Positions 34,258 to 49,506 of a stretch of 64,000 bases of DNA are shown here, in pieces. Below the pieces are notes generated by a model. The model worked only from the letters and a program-made list of their open reading frames with translations. It did no database searches and was not told the origin of the DNA. Within the stretch, counting starts at the first letter, position 1. Every line of letters begins with the position of its first letter. The DNA comes from Halichondria panicea (taxonomy: Eukaryota > Porifera > Demospongiae > Suberitida > Halichondriidae): positions 6,381,205 through 6,445,204 of the forward strand of contig NC_087378.1 of the NCBI RefSeq assembly GCF_963675165.1, written 5' to 3'. The translations under genes and the position numbers were made by a program.

Positions 34258-36019
34258 AAAGTGTGATACAAATAATAATAGTAATTACTTAAAGCAAAGG
34301 TGACAGTGTCCCAGTAAACCCATGTGTTGTGCAGTGATCATGTCAACATTCCAAGGAATTACTTAAAGCAAAGGTGACAGTGTCCCAGTAAACCCATGTG
34401 TTGTGCAGTGATCATGTCAACATTCCAATGTCAAAAAGGCACCATTAATTTTTAACCCATGAATGCACATAATTATTGCAGGTCAAAAAAACTGTTATAT
34501 TAGATCTGGTCTCTAGACTCTATAGCTATATACATCTAGAGCAAGCATATATAGACAACCATGCATGCAATTTTCTCCTGCACCCCACCCCCTAATTTTG
34601 AGAGTCTTGCTATGCAGTGAATAACTCAAAGCAGTCATGCATTAGACTTATAGTCTACAATAATGTTCTCATGTGATTGATGTGAACTGCTCTAAATTTA
34701 TTCATGATTCATGTCAGCACATTTAAGACAAGCCAAGCTATCTGCACATGCACAAGTCCTCATGCATGGCTTGATTTGCCTGAGTGTATAGAGGGAGTTG
34801 ATGGCTATATTATAACACATAATTATAGTATATTTAGTGTTAGTCAGTATACCAGGAGTGTATGAATATTCATGCACTCCTCCTGTCAGTACATATTCTA
34901 TCTATTCAAGGTCATAATTATATCAATATTCTTACATGTATATAGTTATCAGATGATTGTCGTGAAGGGTATAAGATATTTCATACGAGTGAATCATTCC
35001 TGGTAATACATGTAATTTTAATTATAGTACACATAATTCAGCAGCAAATTCATTGACTACAATATTAAAATGCTCGTGCTCTATATATGAATGTATTATA
35101 CAATGACGTATCAGCTTTCATTGCTAATAATCATTATTATGTTATCTGATGATTGTGTACTGACATCATGTATCATGTGATTTTCTGTTCTCTCTGTGTT
35201 CTCAACAAATTATGTGTCGTGTTACATGCACTGTAACTATACTTTAATACTTGCATGGTGCAGTGTGCATGTACCCGGCTTTAACTAACTGTATGTATAT
35301 GCGTCACTCTATATACTACATGTATATACTGTTCAAAGCTAAAGCTAAATAAAGGTCCAACAGAAGCTATAAAAGTGAATCAGTCCAATAAAAAAATTTT
35401 TTAGTTTTTTGTACAAAGATCAAAGGAAAACTATGCTAACAAATGCCATATACTAGGATCTAAAATTGTAGTAACCACAGACCGTGCTCTATTATTCTGT
35501 GGTTGGCATTTTTGGTAGTTAGAGCACGGTTGGTGGTCAAAATAATTCAGCCATAGAATTTTATAATAGCTATACAACCGCTCCATGATTGCAATACGAG
35601 TACAGCTAAGTGATTCTATAAGCTTCTAGCAATGCTATATATCTTGCAAACAAAGGCTTTATTATAGAGTAAAGGCTAGTTTTGCTTACCAGTACATTGA
35701 AGGTCATTGCAGTCTCTCCAGAATCAGGAATAGCAAAATCTGTTCGTAGAAGGTTGCTATTCTATTTAGTAGTTAGCTCTATCTATACTGGAGCGATAGC
35801 TATTAATTGGTATAGCTGCAAGAAGCTGCAAACTACAAACTAGTTAATGCACTGTTTTATGCTCGTGCATTAACTAGTACCCAAAGTATAGATCTACAGT
35901 ACATATAATAGCACATAAATAGAAATCAGTGCCCGCGCGGGCCCATATATGCATGCATGCATGCATATTATCCCCATAATTATTTTACCCCATGAACACA
36001 TGGCATTGCAGGTACGGCA
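34258..36019 (+). promoter_or_regulatory. upstream region of array copy B
   Basis: Counterpart of 12461-14123. A ~70-bp stretch (aaagcaaaggtgacagtgtc to caacattcca) is tandemly doubled here (34290-34427) but single before copy A. The 14-bp hairpin is at 35839-35878. Confidence 0.5.
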
Positions 36020-39000
36020 ATGTTCCCCGGCAAGTCTAGACTTGTGAGTGCCGGTACCAGTGCAGCTAATACCTTTCCCAGGCATGCTATAACAGTGATA
36101 AAAGAAGGTCGCTTATACAAACGTCAAAGAGGCACAAAGGCAACTAATCTAAAGGGTTTGAAGTTTCAGAAGAGATACTGTGTGCTCTCACCCCACTCAC
36201 TCGAGTACTATGAGAATAAAAAGGTAACTATGCTGATATAATTATATACTATATTAACTGGCAAAACATCTTCCTCCCAAATTTAATCAAGCATATTGAG
36301 ATGGGTCTTAAGCCCAACAATACATATTTGGTTGAAGACATCAAAATAGTGGAGAAAGTGCCTCATGAAACTTTCCGAAAACCACATTGCTTTCAGGTGA
36401 TAAATGTGGGATACATGCATGCATGTATATAATTGTACATAACAGATCGGAAGTAAGGAAGAGGTCATGTACTTCTGTGCTGGGTCTGAGGAACATTGTC
36501 AACTCTGGATCAATGCATTTATTAAAGGTTGCATTTGATTTATATATACATACAGAATTAAAGATTATATATTCTAATGACTTAGCTGCTTTTGAAATGA
36601 GAGAGAACAAACGAGAGCCATCATACCACAACGGTGCTTTTGGACACACTATGCACAACAGCTGGAGTTGTTGCAAACAGAAGGACAGAAATGCTGAAGG
36701 GTGTGAGAGCAGCACGGCTTGTTCTGCCCATGTGGAACTTCAAGATGAAGATGCCGTATCTCTAGAGAGGTGACGCAACAGCTAAGCAGTGTTGTACAAG
36801 ACCACTACACTTTTTGCATGCATTAATTTTATCTTCAACAAATGCAGCCTCGAGTTCAATAAAGGAATCAATTATAAGCCTGGTCTACTTGATGCCGCCA
36901 CTGACCGACACTATTCAATTCAGAGTGCAGGTATATATGGGAGGTGATTCCTGCCAAAATGTGATGAATATTTTTTATACTGTAATGACAACCATGCATG
37001 CATTAACACTGTCTTACATGCATTTACACACAATAGAAAGTGGGTATGGACAATCACCAGGTATGCTGTTGAGTTATCAATTATATATAGATACCCATGC
37101 AAAACAAGTGCACCTTTTATTGTATATATAATTATAGCTATTAGTCGCCGAGGCACTGCAGTCTCAGATAGTGGTGATCAAGTTTCTAAGAGGGTATCGA
37201 CTAATCTACAAATGGATTCCAGGGATTCTGGACTTCCAGTAAGCTGGCTGTGTACATGGACTTGCATGCAGTCATTACATCATGCACATTTGTTTTGCTC
37301 AGACTTCAGCTATAATTACTGAAGAGGACCTACCGATACGTGTGAGTTAAGCCCCAACACTCTATTGTACAGGTAGCCGATAGGGGTCACCCATGCACCT
37401 CTGCTTGCCGCCAACTAATATCGAGAGCGGTAAATCAGTTACCGCCCGCGGCAAAGGGTCACCGCTCCATTTAGCTGCGAGCGGTAAATGAGTTACCGCC
37501 CGCGGCGAGGTCCAACAAATCAGTTACTGCATAATCACTCGTGCACTCGTGCTCATGCAATAACTAATACATAGTGCACTAACATTTTTGGAGATGAGTG
37601 CTTTTCATCAATTTTAGGCTGAATCTGATCCAATACTTATCTATACGCCAAAGAACATCTTACTGTCGGAAGGGGGTTTCTCATATGCCACCACTGTGTT
37701 GTACAGAGGAGCAGATTCTGTGATTGTAGCTACAAACACTGGCAAGGTATGATCATTGACAATCCCTATGTATACCGTATATTTGCATGCATGTTTAAAT
37801 GCATTTTTCTCGCATTTTATTTGACAGGTGTTCACATCAAGTGTAAATGCAATTGACCTACCAAAGTACATCATATACGACACAGACAGACAAGAAGCAG
37901 TCTCAATCAGTGTCTGGGGCAAGTACATTGCCATAGCTTCAACAGAAATTTACTTACACAATTTGGACGATAGCAAGGGAACACAGTGTGGACGGACTCA
38001 GGTATAATATACCAGTATCACAAAGCACTGGTTGTTTTAAGTGCCAAATAATTATTGTTTAGGACTCTACCCAGCTAGTGGCATTTAGTCCTGATGGATC
38101 CCTCTTTTCTGCAAGTAAGGGAAGAAATGTTGTGAGAATGTGGAGCAAACCAAAAGACTGGGCACACGTGAACACCTCTACAAGACCAGTCAGCACTTTC
38201 AGTGTAGCTGAAGAGGGAGAGCAAATTTTCGGGTAATATAGGACAATTATGTTTTTGTGACTACAATCAGAATTATAATTTTACTCAGCATGACCGTGAG
38301 CCCTCATCCAAAGAACCCATGGTTAGCTGTTGTGGTCACATCTCCAAGTTCATGTGATGGTGGACATGGATATTCTGTGCATATCTACAACTATAGTAAC
38401 AAACACTCTTTTCAGAGGATCGGTGAGTTGTGCAGATTTTAATCCTTAATATGCATGTCATCATTGAGTCACTTTCCTTAATTTAACAGATGCAGGACTT
38501 CACACAAGTCTAGCTTTCACTCATGATGGGCGGTAAGTAAACAATACAAAATTGTTGGTTTACTAATATAACTATAGGCACCTATTTATTGGGAATAAGC
38601 TCACCATTAAGTGCTTAGACTTGGACAATGGAAAAGAAGATGTGTACTATACCTTCAAACGAGGTAAGTACACTATAGTGGGGCCGGGGCATATGAATAT
38701 GTTTTAAATTATAGATGGTTCTATCACAAGTCTTACCTGTTCCTCTGTTCGTCACCACCTTGCTGTCGGCTTAAGCACTGGGGAGGTCAATGTCTTTACA
38801 GGACACCCATCTGAGCCAGCTGCTGTTCCACATAGTATCCCTAATATGAAGGTAATGAAACTATAAATTATAATAATTACGTGTGATTACTGTTGTGTCA
38901 ATTGTGTGTAGAGCAATGGCGCTGTGACGTCGCTTTCATACAGTAGAGATGGGATAAACATAGCTGTTGCATCTAATGATGGGAATGCTACAAGTTGGAG

Positions 39001-41247
39001 AGGTGTGTTTCACTTTTGCATGCTACATCTGACAGGAAATTTATATAGTATACAATTTTATACTAGGATCAAAGCCGCTAAAAGAACCAGTCATGGTACG
39101 CAAACGCCCTCTACTAGTGACCAACAAGGGTCAAACGTTTCACTCAGATGAAGATGGTTACACCATAACAGTCCCAGAGGGGGCAGTGAAAGAAGGCATC
39201 GAGATTACACTCCACCATGGTGTAGCACCCCACAGTCCGTATGGACCCTTTGAATTTGATGAAGGAGTTCAACCAGTGTCACCCATTCTCTTATTATGTC
39301 CTCAGCCAGCTAACACGGTTTTTCTCAAGCCAATAGAAGTCACTTTGCCTCACTTCATAGCGTGTGAAACTCTAGAAGATTGCAATAAAAGACTGTCGTT
39401 TTCAAAAGCAAGACATGATAATTTTCGAGTTAATAACAGCTGCAAAATTTACCAGTTCGAGACGGTAACAGATGGGAATGTTGTTCATACAGTTTCCCAG
39501 GAGGAGACAATACGATATGATGCTGCAACATTGTACACACAACACTGTTGCTTCCTCTGTATTCAAGAAGAAGTCTCTGAAGAGGACACTAGAAACGCTT
39601 GTTTCTCACTTCATCAAATAGTTCCTCGGTATCGAAATGGGTACAACTACGAAGTTTACTACTGCCTCTCATACCAACTGGAGACTTGTAACAAGGTATA
39701 ATATACATGATGACTGTAGATGCACAAGGATGTTCATGTAAATTATGTATATGGACATTTGAAATATGTAGCAGCTTTTTTAATGATTTATACACAGCAT
39801 AATGCTTTCTTCACAGACAGTTGATGAGCAGTTTCCAAACAAGGACTACATCAAACGTAGGAAGGCTGTGCTATTCGAAGGGCATCAAAATGTGTTGAGG
39901 ATACAATTCAGCACTGCAAACTTACCTGGAAATTGGGGTCTTCAGTTAGCAAACACAAGGAACCAGGTTAGACAAATACAATTAGCCGGAAGTACACATT
40001 TTATGCCTCAAACCTAGTTATATAAGCGGAACTCAACCCTAGATGCTCACGTAGGTGAGCGTCCAAGGTTGAGCTTTGCCCATGCAACACACTATAGCCC
40101 CAAACCTTGATTTTATGGACTGGCTTTTGCTATAGCTATATACCCATCTCACTTACAGATTACAGAAGGAGAACTTTGTTTCTGGGGCGATCCTATTAAG
40201 AGAGATATTAAAGAGCTCTGCAGAATAGGGGTTTATCCACCCAGAATTCCTGTTCGTGTTACTTGTGGGGAGTTTGTGAGAGGAGGGGTGTTTACCACAA
40301 TCTCGTTCTCCGGAATCTGTGGAAGAGTAGAAAGCGTTAGCAGGGATTTCAACCTTGAATTGACCAAGCCTCAACCAGCACGTGAGCTTCCATTCAGTTT
40401 TTAATGACCTAGTTGTATAGCATGATCATCACCATGCACCCATTGTACTGTAACCTGCAGATTGTTGCCAGGACGATTAATTCATATATACATGCCTGCA
40501 TAATTATACACATTTTAGTTGCTTCTCTCGGACTTGATGAATATGAGATTTTAAAAGACGAGTTACAAGATAAACTTTATGAAAATGCAAATACTATCAG
40601 CTGTGAACGACTGGCTTTAGCTTTGTATTCAGAATCGTCTATTCAAAAATGCCCATACTTGGCCCAGGACAGCACAACTAGAAAGAAAATTAAATCATTT
40701 GTTTCAATTGCAAAACCAAATGGGTGTTGTATTTCATTGAGTGAAGATGAAAACTTTCGTGCTAACTATGCGATTCTCACAGAAGCTCTCGATATAGCAG
40801 ATACTATAGATCTTCACTACACAAAAGTGATAAAAAAAGCATTAGAACTATCAAAATCCAGAAAAGGTATGTGCCATTAGTGATTTCTGCATGACTTCTC
40901 TACTGCCTATAATTATATATATACTGCGTGTAGACAAATCTGGAACGTTGACAAGACAATCACTGTCTGTTTCAACACTATCAGGTATTAATAAGGTAAT
41001 AATTTATAGAGTTTCTTGTTAGATGTATGTGTGATTAATGCAGACCCTAATCACCAAACCAATGATGATGGATCACATACTGTGAAATTGGATAGTTATG
41101 TAAGTGTGCAATACTTTCACATAAAATTATACAGAACCCCCAAATAAAGGACAAGAAATTTCTCTATAAGTTCACACTGCATTTATACAAAAAAAATTGT
41201 TACAGGCTGCAAGTACTCGTTCAAGTGATTCATCTGATTCAACTTAG
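36020..41247 (+). CDS. array copy B: PH-BTK finger-WD40-ZU5-UPA-like protein
   Basis: Uninterrupted copy of the family and the best model for it: exon 1 36020-36223, exon 2 36313-36396, then copy A exon positions plus 12,107, with the last exon at 41206-41247. About 1,080 residues. Domains are as in copy A: PH (36020 to about 36527), BTK-type finger (exon at 36586-36769), WD40-like region (37618 to about 39002), ZU5 (39066-39695), UPA-like (39818-40380), helical C-terminal domain (40518-40865) and a Ser/Asp-rich tail ending SSDSSDST. Exons 2-23 are identical to copy A in every segment I compared; exon 1 differs at a few residues (MFPGKSRLVSAG against MATLPGKSRLASPG). No lesion was seen. The function is not known; a membrane-lipid-binding scaffold is the inference. 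Confidence 0.8.
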
Positions 41248-44200
41248 TCAAAAGACTTCATAACTCAGCTCAATAACGTTTCAGCTACATGACTTGTAGA
41301 GCACTTATGTATTATGCCAGTTTACGTTTCATATTTTAGCACCTTATGTAAGCACGTTTTTATACATCATAGTTGAGTCGCACTATCTGATTCATGCACA
41401 CAAACGGATTAAAAAACATAAAGACTATGTAAGATATCTTGTCCTTATAATTATCCTGCTTTTAAAGTTTTGTTCCAATCATAAATATTGTACAATGGAA
41501 CCTCCCTCCAGAGAACAACCTCTCTCTATAAAATTATGTACATGTACCTATCAAAGCGGCCACCCCCCATGTATAGCCTATTTGCAGCTATGTCTAGGCG
41601 GGCTCCTTCTGTGATGTTTGCTGTGGTTCCCAGGAGGACTGCAGAATTCCAATTGGAGGTTGGCCGTTATGTCTCTGATCTCGTTGTGACGTAACGATGG
41701 GAATCATCCCTTGGGGCATGATAATTGACATGTTCAACTGAGAAGTTGTTTCCACATTCACAACTAATGGGAGCCATTGAGTGTTGAAGGGTGTTGGGGA
41801 GTGTTGGTTTGAGGAGGCTGGCAGCACCGATTGTTGTCGCCTAAGGTGCATGCATGTGAATATACTTCTCTTATGTCATCACCCCAGAATTGGATTCGCC
41901 TTCTTATACAGTGCATGTATGTAACCAGGAATTAATAAAACTTGTTGCCCAGGGAATGGGCAGATCAAAGCAATCCAATTAAGGCTCTGTATAATTATTG
42001 CCACTGATGTTGCATCACTACCATATCAACCATGTAGCTGACTGTGTAAATTCAGTGGATGAAATCTGCTTTTTGACTGATGGCCCAATCAAATGGTCTG
42101 TTTTATAGGCTCCTTAATTGCCTTTATATGTACACTATAGTGTGGAATTCAGCAAATTTACTCAAAACACATGTCTATTATTAGAAACCAGTTTGACGTC
42201 ATTGTGTAACAAGCAGGCACCCTCCTGCAACATGCTATAAAATAGCACTGGATAACATAATCCCAATATTTGGCATGCATGTTGCACTTGTGCTGGGCAA
42301 TATATACAACTAATACCATGCATGCAGTGCCTTATACTGGAACCTTTTTGCAGTGCCTTAATTACTGAGAAACTTAGAACCTTTTTGCAGTGCCTTACTT
42401 GAGAACTAACTGTCTCATGCTTTAATGAACGGGAAGGCCTTGGCTACAAAGGGTTTAATATTGGTTTCAGTGAAGAAATTGTAGGGACGACCTCATGATC
42501 AGGAACTCAGACGTGCTAAGACTGCTTCACACTCTTCCAGTGCTGGAGTAGATTCACCCTTTAGTGACAATAAGTATGTTTTTGTCTTGCTTTATAACGA
42601 ACAAGTTACATGCATGAGTAACCAATCTTTCTACAGCAAACCCACCATCACCATCTGTAACAACAATTCATCAGAAGTATGAGCCACCTGGCTGTGGAAT
42701 GTGCCCCTACTAATTATTCTGGACACTTTGCGTGACATTTTTTGCTGTGCAATAAATTAGAACATTTACGATAAATTATGTATCGTGTGCAATGATGGTT
42801 TGAGCACCATTCTACAGTGACTCCTCCTATACGTCACAACAAGAAAAACGTCTCGTCCCACATGCAGCCAAGGCGATCTCCCCCTCCCCATGCAACGAGG
42901 TATTCCTAAGAGTTGTGATGTTGATGTTTAGCTTTAAATTGTACGTAGCCACTCCTCCTTCTCCCGTTGTGTACCGAGAGGCAGATCAATACATGTGAGT
43001 AAATACTATTTGCATGTCAATGCATGGCTAACATGTTTCCATTCCATACAGTCCCTCTAGACCAGCTTCCAGAATCAGTCTACTCCTCACATGCGCCAAT
43101 GCAGGTATTTATTATTATAACTTTACAGCCTGTAATGTAATAAAACAGTTTGAAAGTAATGTTGTGACAATTTTAATGCTGGTTGACAGACTATATGCCG
43201 CATTGTGCAATACAGCATATTTATATTATGTAATACAATAATATAATTACATGTACATGTGGAGCTATTTCCAATGCAGATATACCGTATAGCTATAATA
43301 GCTGGTAATTTTATAGGATAAAAACTTCGTTTAAATTTAGTGATTATTTTGTTGAGTACAAATTTTGTTTGCTTTATTGCATGCACTGTATTGCACGCAT
43401 TCCAGTAAACGGCACTTAGGTTTTCCTGGGGAAATTTTTCATCCAGGGATGGTTGCTCACGAAAATAGCGACTTTTTTTACCCCACGAGAATTACCTGCT
43501 ATACAGTAGTAGTAATAGAGTGTGCTGTACCGTATAGTGCGAAATCCGAGGCACTTAATTTATGTGGAAGTGCCTCTAAAAACACTTCGTTGAATAATTT
43601 TTGCGCTACATGTATTTGGTCAATGACGTACGTTGTGTCTTCCGTTAGTTAATTATTTCGAGGATTTAATTTTTGTGGAGGATTGCTAACCCTTGAAAAC
43701 AGTGAACATTAAACGCTATACGGTATTCTTTTCAGATTCCTCTAAAGTTTATTTTCTTCTCCCACAAGGGAGGTAGCATGTATCCACTGATGGTTCACCA
43801 CTAACAACTCTGAAGTGCAAACCCTCGGCAGTTGTACGTTTCACAACCAGATTGTTGCAGTTTTGTAAAAATCAGTAGTGCATACGTACATGAACATGGA
43901 AACCTATAGCAGCAACTGCCAATGAACGCTATGCAGTGGTGCATGGTCAGACAGTCACATGCACTATAGGACTATAGGATCACAGCAGACTCAGCTATAT
44001 ACAAATAAGGCACCTGCAAGAGTCCCGAACCGTTAATACGATCATGCACAACAGAGCAGGCCTGGAGTGTTAAAGTACCGGTAGGATACCAGGCAGTGGG
44101 ACCAGCTAGAGTAGGCTCACAGTAACATGTATAGCCAGCAAACAAGCTAGTAGTCTCTTCCCATGAAAAAACAAATATACTAGGTAGTGAATTATGTTCG

Positions 44201-44553
44201 CAGGTATCGCAGTTGACACTATAGTCACACTTTGTTCTTGTACCTTAATAACAGCAGTAGACAACAGAAACAGCATAACACTCATAACCTACATTGCACA
44301 AAACTCAAGAACTTATATACGGAAACATACTCTAGAATGTTCTACCTATAGTTCTCTAATGTCAAAGTTCAGGCAGCAGCTACAGTTAAGTTCTAGAATA
44401 ATCTAGATTATACAGTCTAAGTGAAGAGTTCACTTAATCACTACACTTGTGGTTTACCATTTGACTTCTTCTAGGAAATTATGGACATAATGGAACACTA
44501 TTATTAACCCGAGGCGCGCCGCGGCACCACGGGTTATAGTAGTCAGTCAGTCA

Positions 44554-44603
<50 letters not shown>

Positions 44604-47600
44604 GTATTCTGAGTCTACTCACCTGGATGCGATAGCACTGTGTTTATGCCATGGATCGCCTCAACACAACAAGGTAGATCTAGTAGTTTTAAATTTGGCA
44701 GATTTTGATGTTAAAGCTTGGTTGTCCAATAAAAGCTAGCTATACTACACACGGCCTTTATTCGAGGCACCCTACGTATTAACAGCTGAAGTGATCCCGT
44801 ACCAGGAACAATGGAAAAGGGTCGCTAAAATAGAAAGCTAGAATTGTGTCTGGCTTGCTGTCTCTGTAGCAGACTGCTAGGAGCCATATTCTCTGAGACT
44901 CCAAGCTTCTTTGCTGTGATCCACAGTGCATATAACTCAGAGCCAGAGGAAGCAAATATGAAGTGGTCAGGCCGGACTCATAAAGGGGGGTCCGGGGGTC
45001 CTCCCCCGGGAAATTTTTTTGAATGGTGCTTGCTGGTGCATTCTGGTGCATTTTGAGTAATATTTAATGAATTTTAAAATTGACATTTTAATTGAGACAA
45101 TCACAAAAATTAATATTGGTACAGGTATATGAGGTTGCACCTAAAATTTCTGAGACGGTGAATGATACCGGTTTGGAGAGGCACCAATGTGAGGACACTG
45201 AAAGGAACTCAATTACAGTTTGGTGAGAGACATTTTGTTTTGGCTAGCAGCTAGATCTGACACTAGATAGTCTGTCCTGCGGTACTACTAGTTCTATTAC
45301 AGTATCTAGCTATTACCAGCACCGTTGAGTAACGATTATTAACGACCGTTACCAAATAAATAAGTGAACGCAAGAAAAGTGGTCAGGTTTTGGCCTGACC
45401 AACCTGACCGGTTCCGCCGGCCCTGGTTTAACTATAAATTCAGCATCTGTTTTATTGCTCCTGAGTTGCTGTGCATGCTAGACAGCTCAGTCATACATCA
45501 CTACATGCACTGCATTATATATATCTGGTTTCTTAATCATGTCACCAGCCCGCCGAGGGTTTGCACTTTAGTGCTCTAGTTGTTGTTATGAATAATAAGA
45601 TAAGAATATTTTGCCCCACGAAAATTACCCTCTATACGGTAAAACACAGGACTGGAGTAGGGGTTAGGTTTAGGGGGTTATGTTTGGGGTTAGTGGATAG
45701 GGTTAGCTTTATAATAGTGAGGATGTTTGGGGATGGGTTACGTTTAGGGGTTAGGGATAGGGTTAGCTTTGGGGTCAGTGTTATAGGGTGGGTTATAGGT
45801 TTAGCTTTTATATAGGGCGGGTTAGGTATATGTAGGAGGGTTATAAGGGTGGAGGAGAAAGAATAGGGTTAGCTTAAGTTTAGGGGGTGAGGGTGACGTT
45901 AAACACGACTCTTTAGTAACAAAATTAATATTGCACAACATGAGACAAGAGACACTTATAATTATAGTTCTACACATACATGCAATGTATAGTATCATTA
46001 TAACCAGGCTCCGGGGGAGGTTCTATCCGGTGCACTCGGATCAGTGATGCAATAATGCTCTCGGTTGAATAATATACACTCGCTATACGCTTGTACATTG
46101 GCTGCGTACATATAACCTCTTGAGTATTATTACATTATATCCTTGTGCACACATTATAAAACACTTGCCTATAGCTACTGTATATATAGACTAAATTTTT
46201 GTGGTTGAAAATCTGACCACGAATATTTTACCCACGAATAAAGTGACCATGCCTACTTTTACCTGCAGTGCAAGCAGCAACCACGAAAATATTATCCACA
46301 AAATGACTAAATATTGCTCAAACGAATATTTTGCCCCCCAAAAGTTACCTGCTATATTGTATTAAAAGTGTGATACAAATAATAATAGTAATTACTTAAA
46401 GCAAAGGTGACAGTGTCCCAGTAAACCCATGTGTTGTGCAGTGATCATGTCAACATTCCAAGGAATTACTTAAAGCAAAGGTGACAGTGTCCCAGTAAAC
46501 CCATGTGTTGTGCAGTGATCATGTCAACATTCCAATGTCAAAAAGGCACCATTAATTTTTAACCCATGAATGCACATAATTATTGCAGGTCAAAAAAACT
46601 GTTATATTAGATCTGGTCTCTAGACTCTATAGCTATATACATCTAGAGCAAGCATATATAGACAACCATGCATGCAATTTTCTCCTGCACCCCACCCCCT
46701 AATTTTGAGAGTCTTGCTATGCAGTGAATAACTCAAAGCAGTCATGCATTAGACTTATAGTCTACAATAATGTTCTCATGTGATTGATGTGAACTGCTCT
46801 AAATTTATTCATGATTCATGTCAGCACATTTAAGACAAGCCAAGCTATCTGCACATGCACAAGTCCTCATGCATGGCTTGATTTGCCTGAGTGTATAGAG
46901 GGAGTTGATGGCTATATTATAACACATAATTATAGTATATTTAGTGTTAGTCAGTATACCAGGAGTGTATGAATATTCATGCACTCCTCCTGTCAGTACA
47001 TATTCTATCTATTCAAGGTCATAATTATATCAATATTCTTACATGTATATAGTTATCAGATGATTGTCGTGAAGGGTATAAGATATTTCATACGAGTGAA
47101 TCATTCCTGGTAATACATGTAATTTTAATTATAGTACACATAATTCAGCAGCAAATTCATTGACTACAATATTAAAATGCTCGTGCTCTATATATGAATG
47201 TATTATACAATGACGTATCAGCTTTCATTGCTAATAATCATTATTATGTTATCTGATGATTGTGTACTGACATCATGTATCATGTGATTTTCTGTTCTCT
47301 CTGTGTTCTCAACAAATTATGTGTCGTGTTACATGCACTGTAACTATACTTTAATACTTGCATGGTGCAGTGTGCATGTACCCGGCTTTAACTAACTGTA
47401 TGTATATGCGTCACTCTATATACTACATGTATATACTGTTCAAAGCTAAAGCTAAATAAAGGTCCAACAGAAGCTATAAAAGTGAATCAGTCCAATAAAA
47501 AAAATTTTTAGTTTTTTGTACAAAGATCAAAGGAAAACTATGCTAACAAATGCCATATACTAGGATCTAAAATTGTAGTAACCACAGACCGTGCTCTATT

Positions 47601-48417
47601 ATTCTGTGGTTGGCATTTTTGGTAGTTAGAGCACGGTTGGTGGTCAAAATAATTCAGCCATAGAATTTTATAATAGCTATACAACCGCTCCATGATTGCA
47701 ATACGAGTACAGCTAAGTGATTCTATAAGCTTCTAGCAATGCTATATATCTTGCAAACAAAGGCTTTATTATAGAGTAAAGGCTAGTTTTGCTTACCAGT
47801 ACATTGAAGGTCATTGCAGTCTCTCCAGAATCAGGAATAGCAAAATCTGTTCGTAGAAGGTTGCTATTCTATTTAGTAGTTAGCTCTATCTATACTGGAG
47901 CGATAGCTATTAATTGGTATAGCTGCAAGAAGCTGCAAACTACAAACTAGTTAATGCACTGTTTTATGCTCGTGCATTAACTAGTACCCGAAGTATAGAT
48001 CTACAGTACATATAATAGCACATAAATAGAAATCAGTGCCCGCGCGGGCCCATATATGCATGCATGCATGCATATTATCCCCATAATTATTTTACCCCAT
48101 GAACACATGGCATTGCAGGTACGGCAATGTTCCCCGGCAAGTCTAGACTTGTGAGTGCCGGTACCAGTGCAGCTAATACCTTTCCCAGGCTTGCTATAAC
48201 AGTGATAAAAGAAGGTCGCTTATACAAATTAACGTCAAAGAGGCAAAAAGGCAACTAATCTAAAGGGTTTGAAGTTTCAGAAGAGATACTGTGTGCTCTC
48301 ACCCCACTCACTCGAGTACTATGAGAGTAAAAAGGTAACTATGCTGATATAATTATATACTATATTTTGTGATTAACTGGCAAAACATCTTCCTCCCAAA
48401 GTTAATCAAGCATATTG
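36311..48417 (+). repeat. 12,107-bp direct repeat, second unit
   Basis: Holds exons 2-23 of copy B and the upstream region plus exon 1 of relic C. Identity to the first unit is near-complete up to about 48180 and drops from there, where the older C sequence begins (for example an added TTAA at about 48229). Confidence 0.85.
41248..48126. other. intergenic region between copy B and relic C
   Basis: Duplicate of 29141-36019. It contains the MITE-like element (43283-43725), the 17-bp-inverted-repeat element (43813-45568), the ctgt microsatellite (44541-44603), the GGGTTAG-rich tract (45653-45893) and the upstream hairpins. No gene is seen. Confidence 0.7.
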
Positions 48418-49506
48418 AGATGGGTCTTAGGCCCAACAATACATATTTGGTTGAAGACATCAAAATAGTGGAGAAAGTGCCTTATGAAACTTTTCGAAAA
48501 CCACATTGCTTTCAGGTGATAAATGTGGGATACCTGCATGCATGTATATAATTATACATAACAGATCGGAAGTAAGGAAGAGGTCATGTACTTCTGTGCT
48601 GGGTCTGAGGAACATTGTCAACTCTGGATCAATGCATTTATTAAAGGTTGCATTTGATTTATATAACATACAGAATTAAAGATCATAATTATATTCTAAT
48701 AACTTAGCTGCTTTTGAAATGAGAGAGAACAAACGAGAGCCATCATACCACAACGGTGCTTTTGGACACACTATGCACAACCGCTGGAGCTGTTGCAAAC
48801 AGAAGGACAGAAATGCTGAAGGGTGTGAGAGCAGCACGGCTTGTTCTGCCCATGTGGAACTTCAAGATGAAGATACCGTATCTCTAGAGAGGTGACGCAA
48901 CAGCTAAGCAGTGTCGTACAAGACCACTACACTTTTTGCATGCATTAATTTTATCTTCAACAAATGCAGCCTCGAGTTCAATAAAGGAATCGATTATAAG
49001 CCTGGTCTACTTGATGCCGCCACTGACCGACACTATTCAATTCAGAGTGCAGGTATATATGGGAGGTGATTCCCACCAAAATATGATGAATATTTTTTAT
49101 ACTGTAATGACAACCATGCATGCATTAACACTGTCTTACATGCATTTACACACAATAGAAAGTGGGTATGGACAATCACCAGGTATGCTGTTGAGTTATC
49201 AATTATATATAGATATACCCATGCAAAACAAGTGCACCTTTTATTGTATATATAATTATAGCTATTAGTCGCCAAGGCACTGCAGTCTCAGATAGTGGTG
49301 ATCAAGTTTCTAAGAGGGTATCGACTAGTCTACAAATGGATTCCAGGGATTCTGGACTTCCAGTAAGCTGCCTGTGTACATGGACTTGCATGCAGTCATT
49401 ACATCACATTAGTTTTGCTCAGACTTCAGCCATCATGATAATTACTGAAGAGGACCTACCGATACGTGTGAGTTAAGCCCCAATTATTATAACACTCTAT
49501 TGTACG

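Larger units (their letters stand above)
24204..36310 (+). repeat. 12,107-bp direct repeat, first unit
   Basis: Holds exons 2-23 of copy A, the intergenic region, and the upstream region plus exon 1 of copy B. Every open frame checked between 24280 and 33708 has an identical counterpart exactly 12,107 bp later. A few differences appear after about 34260. Confidence 0.9.
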
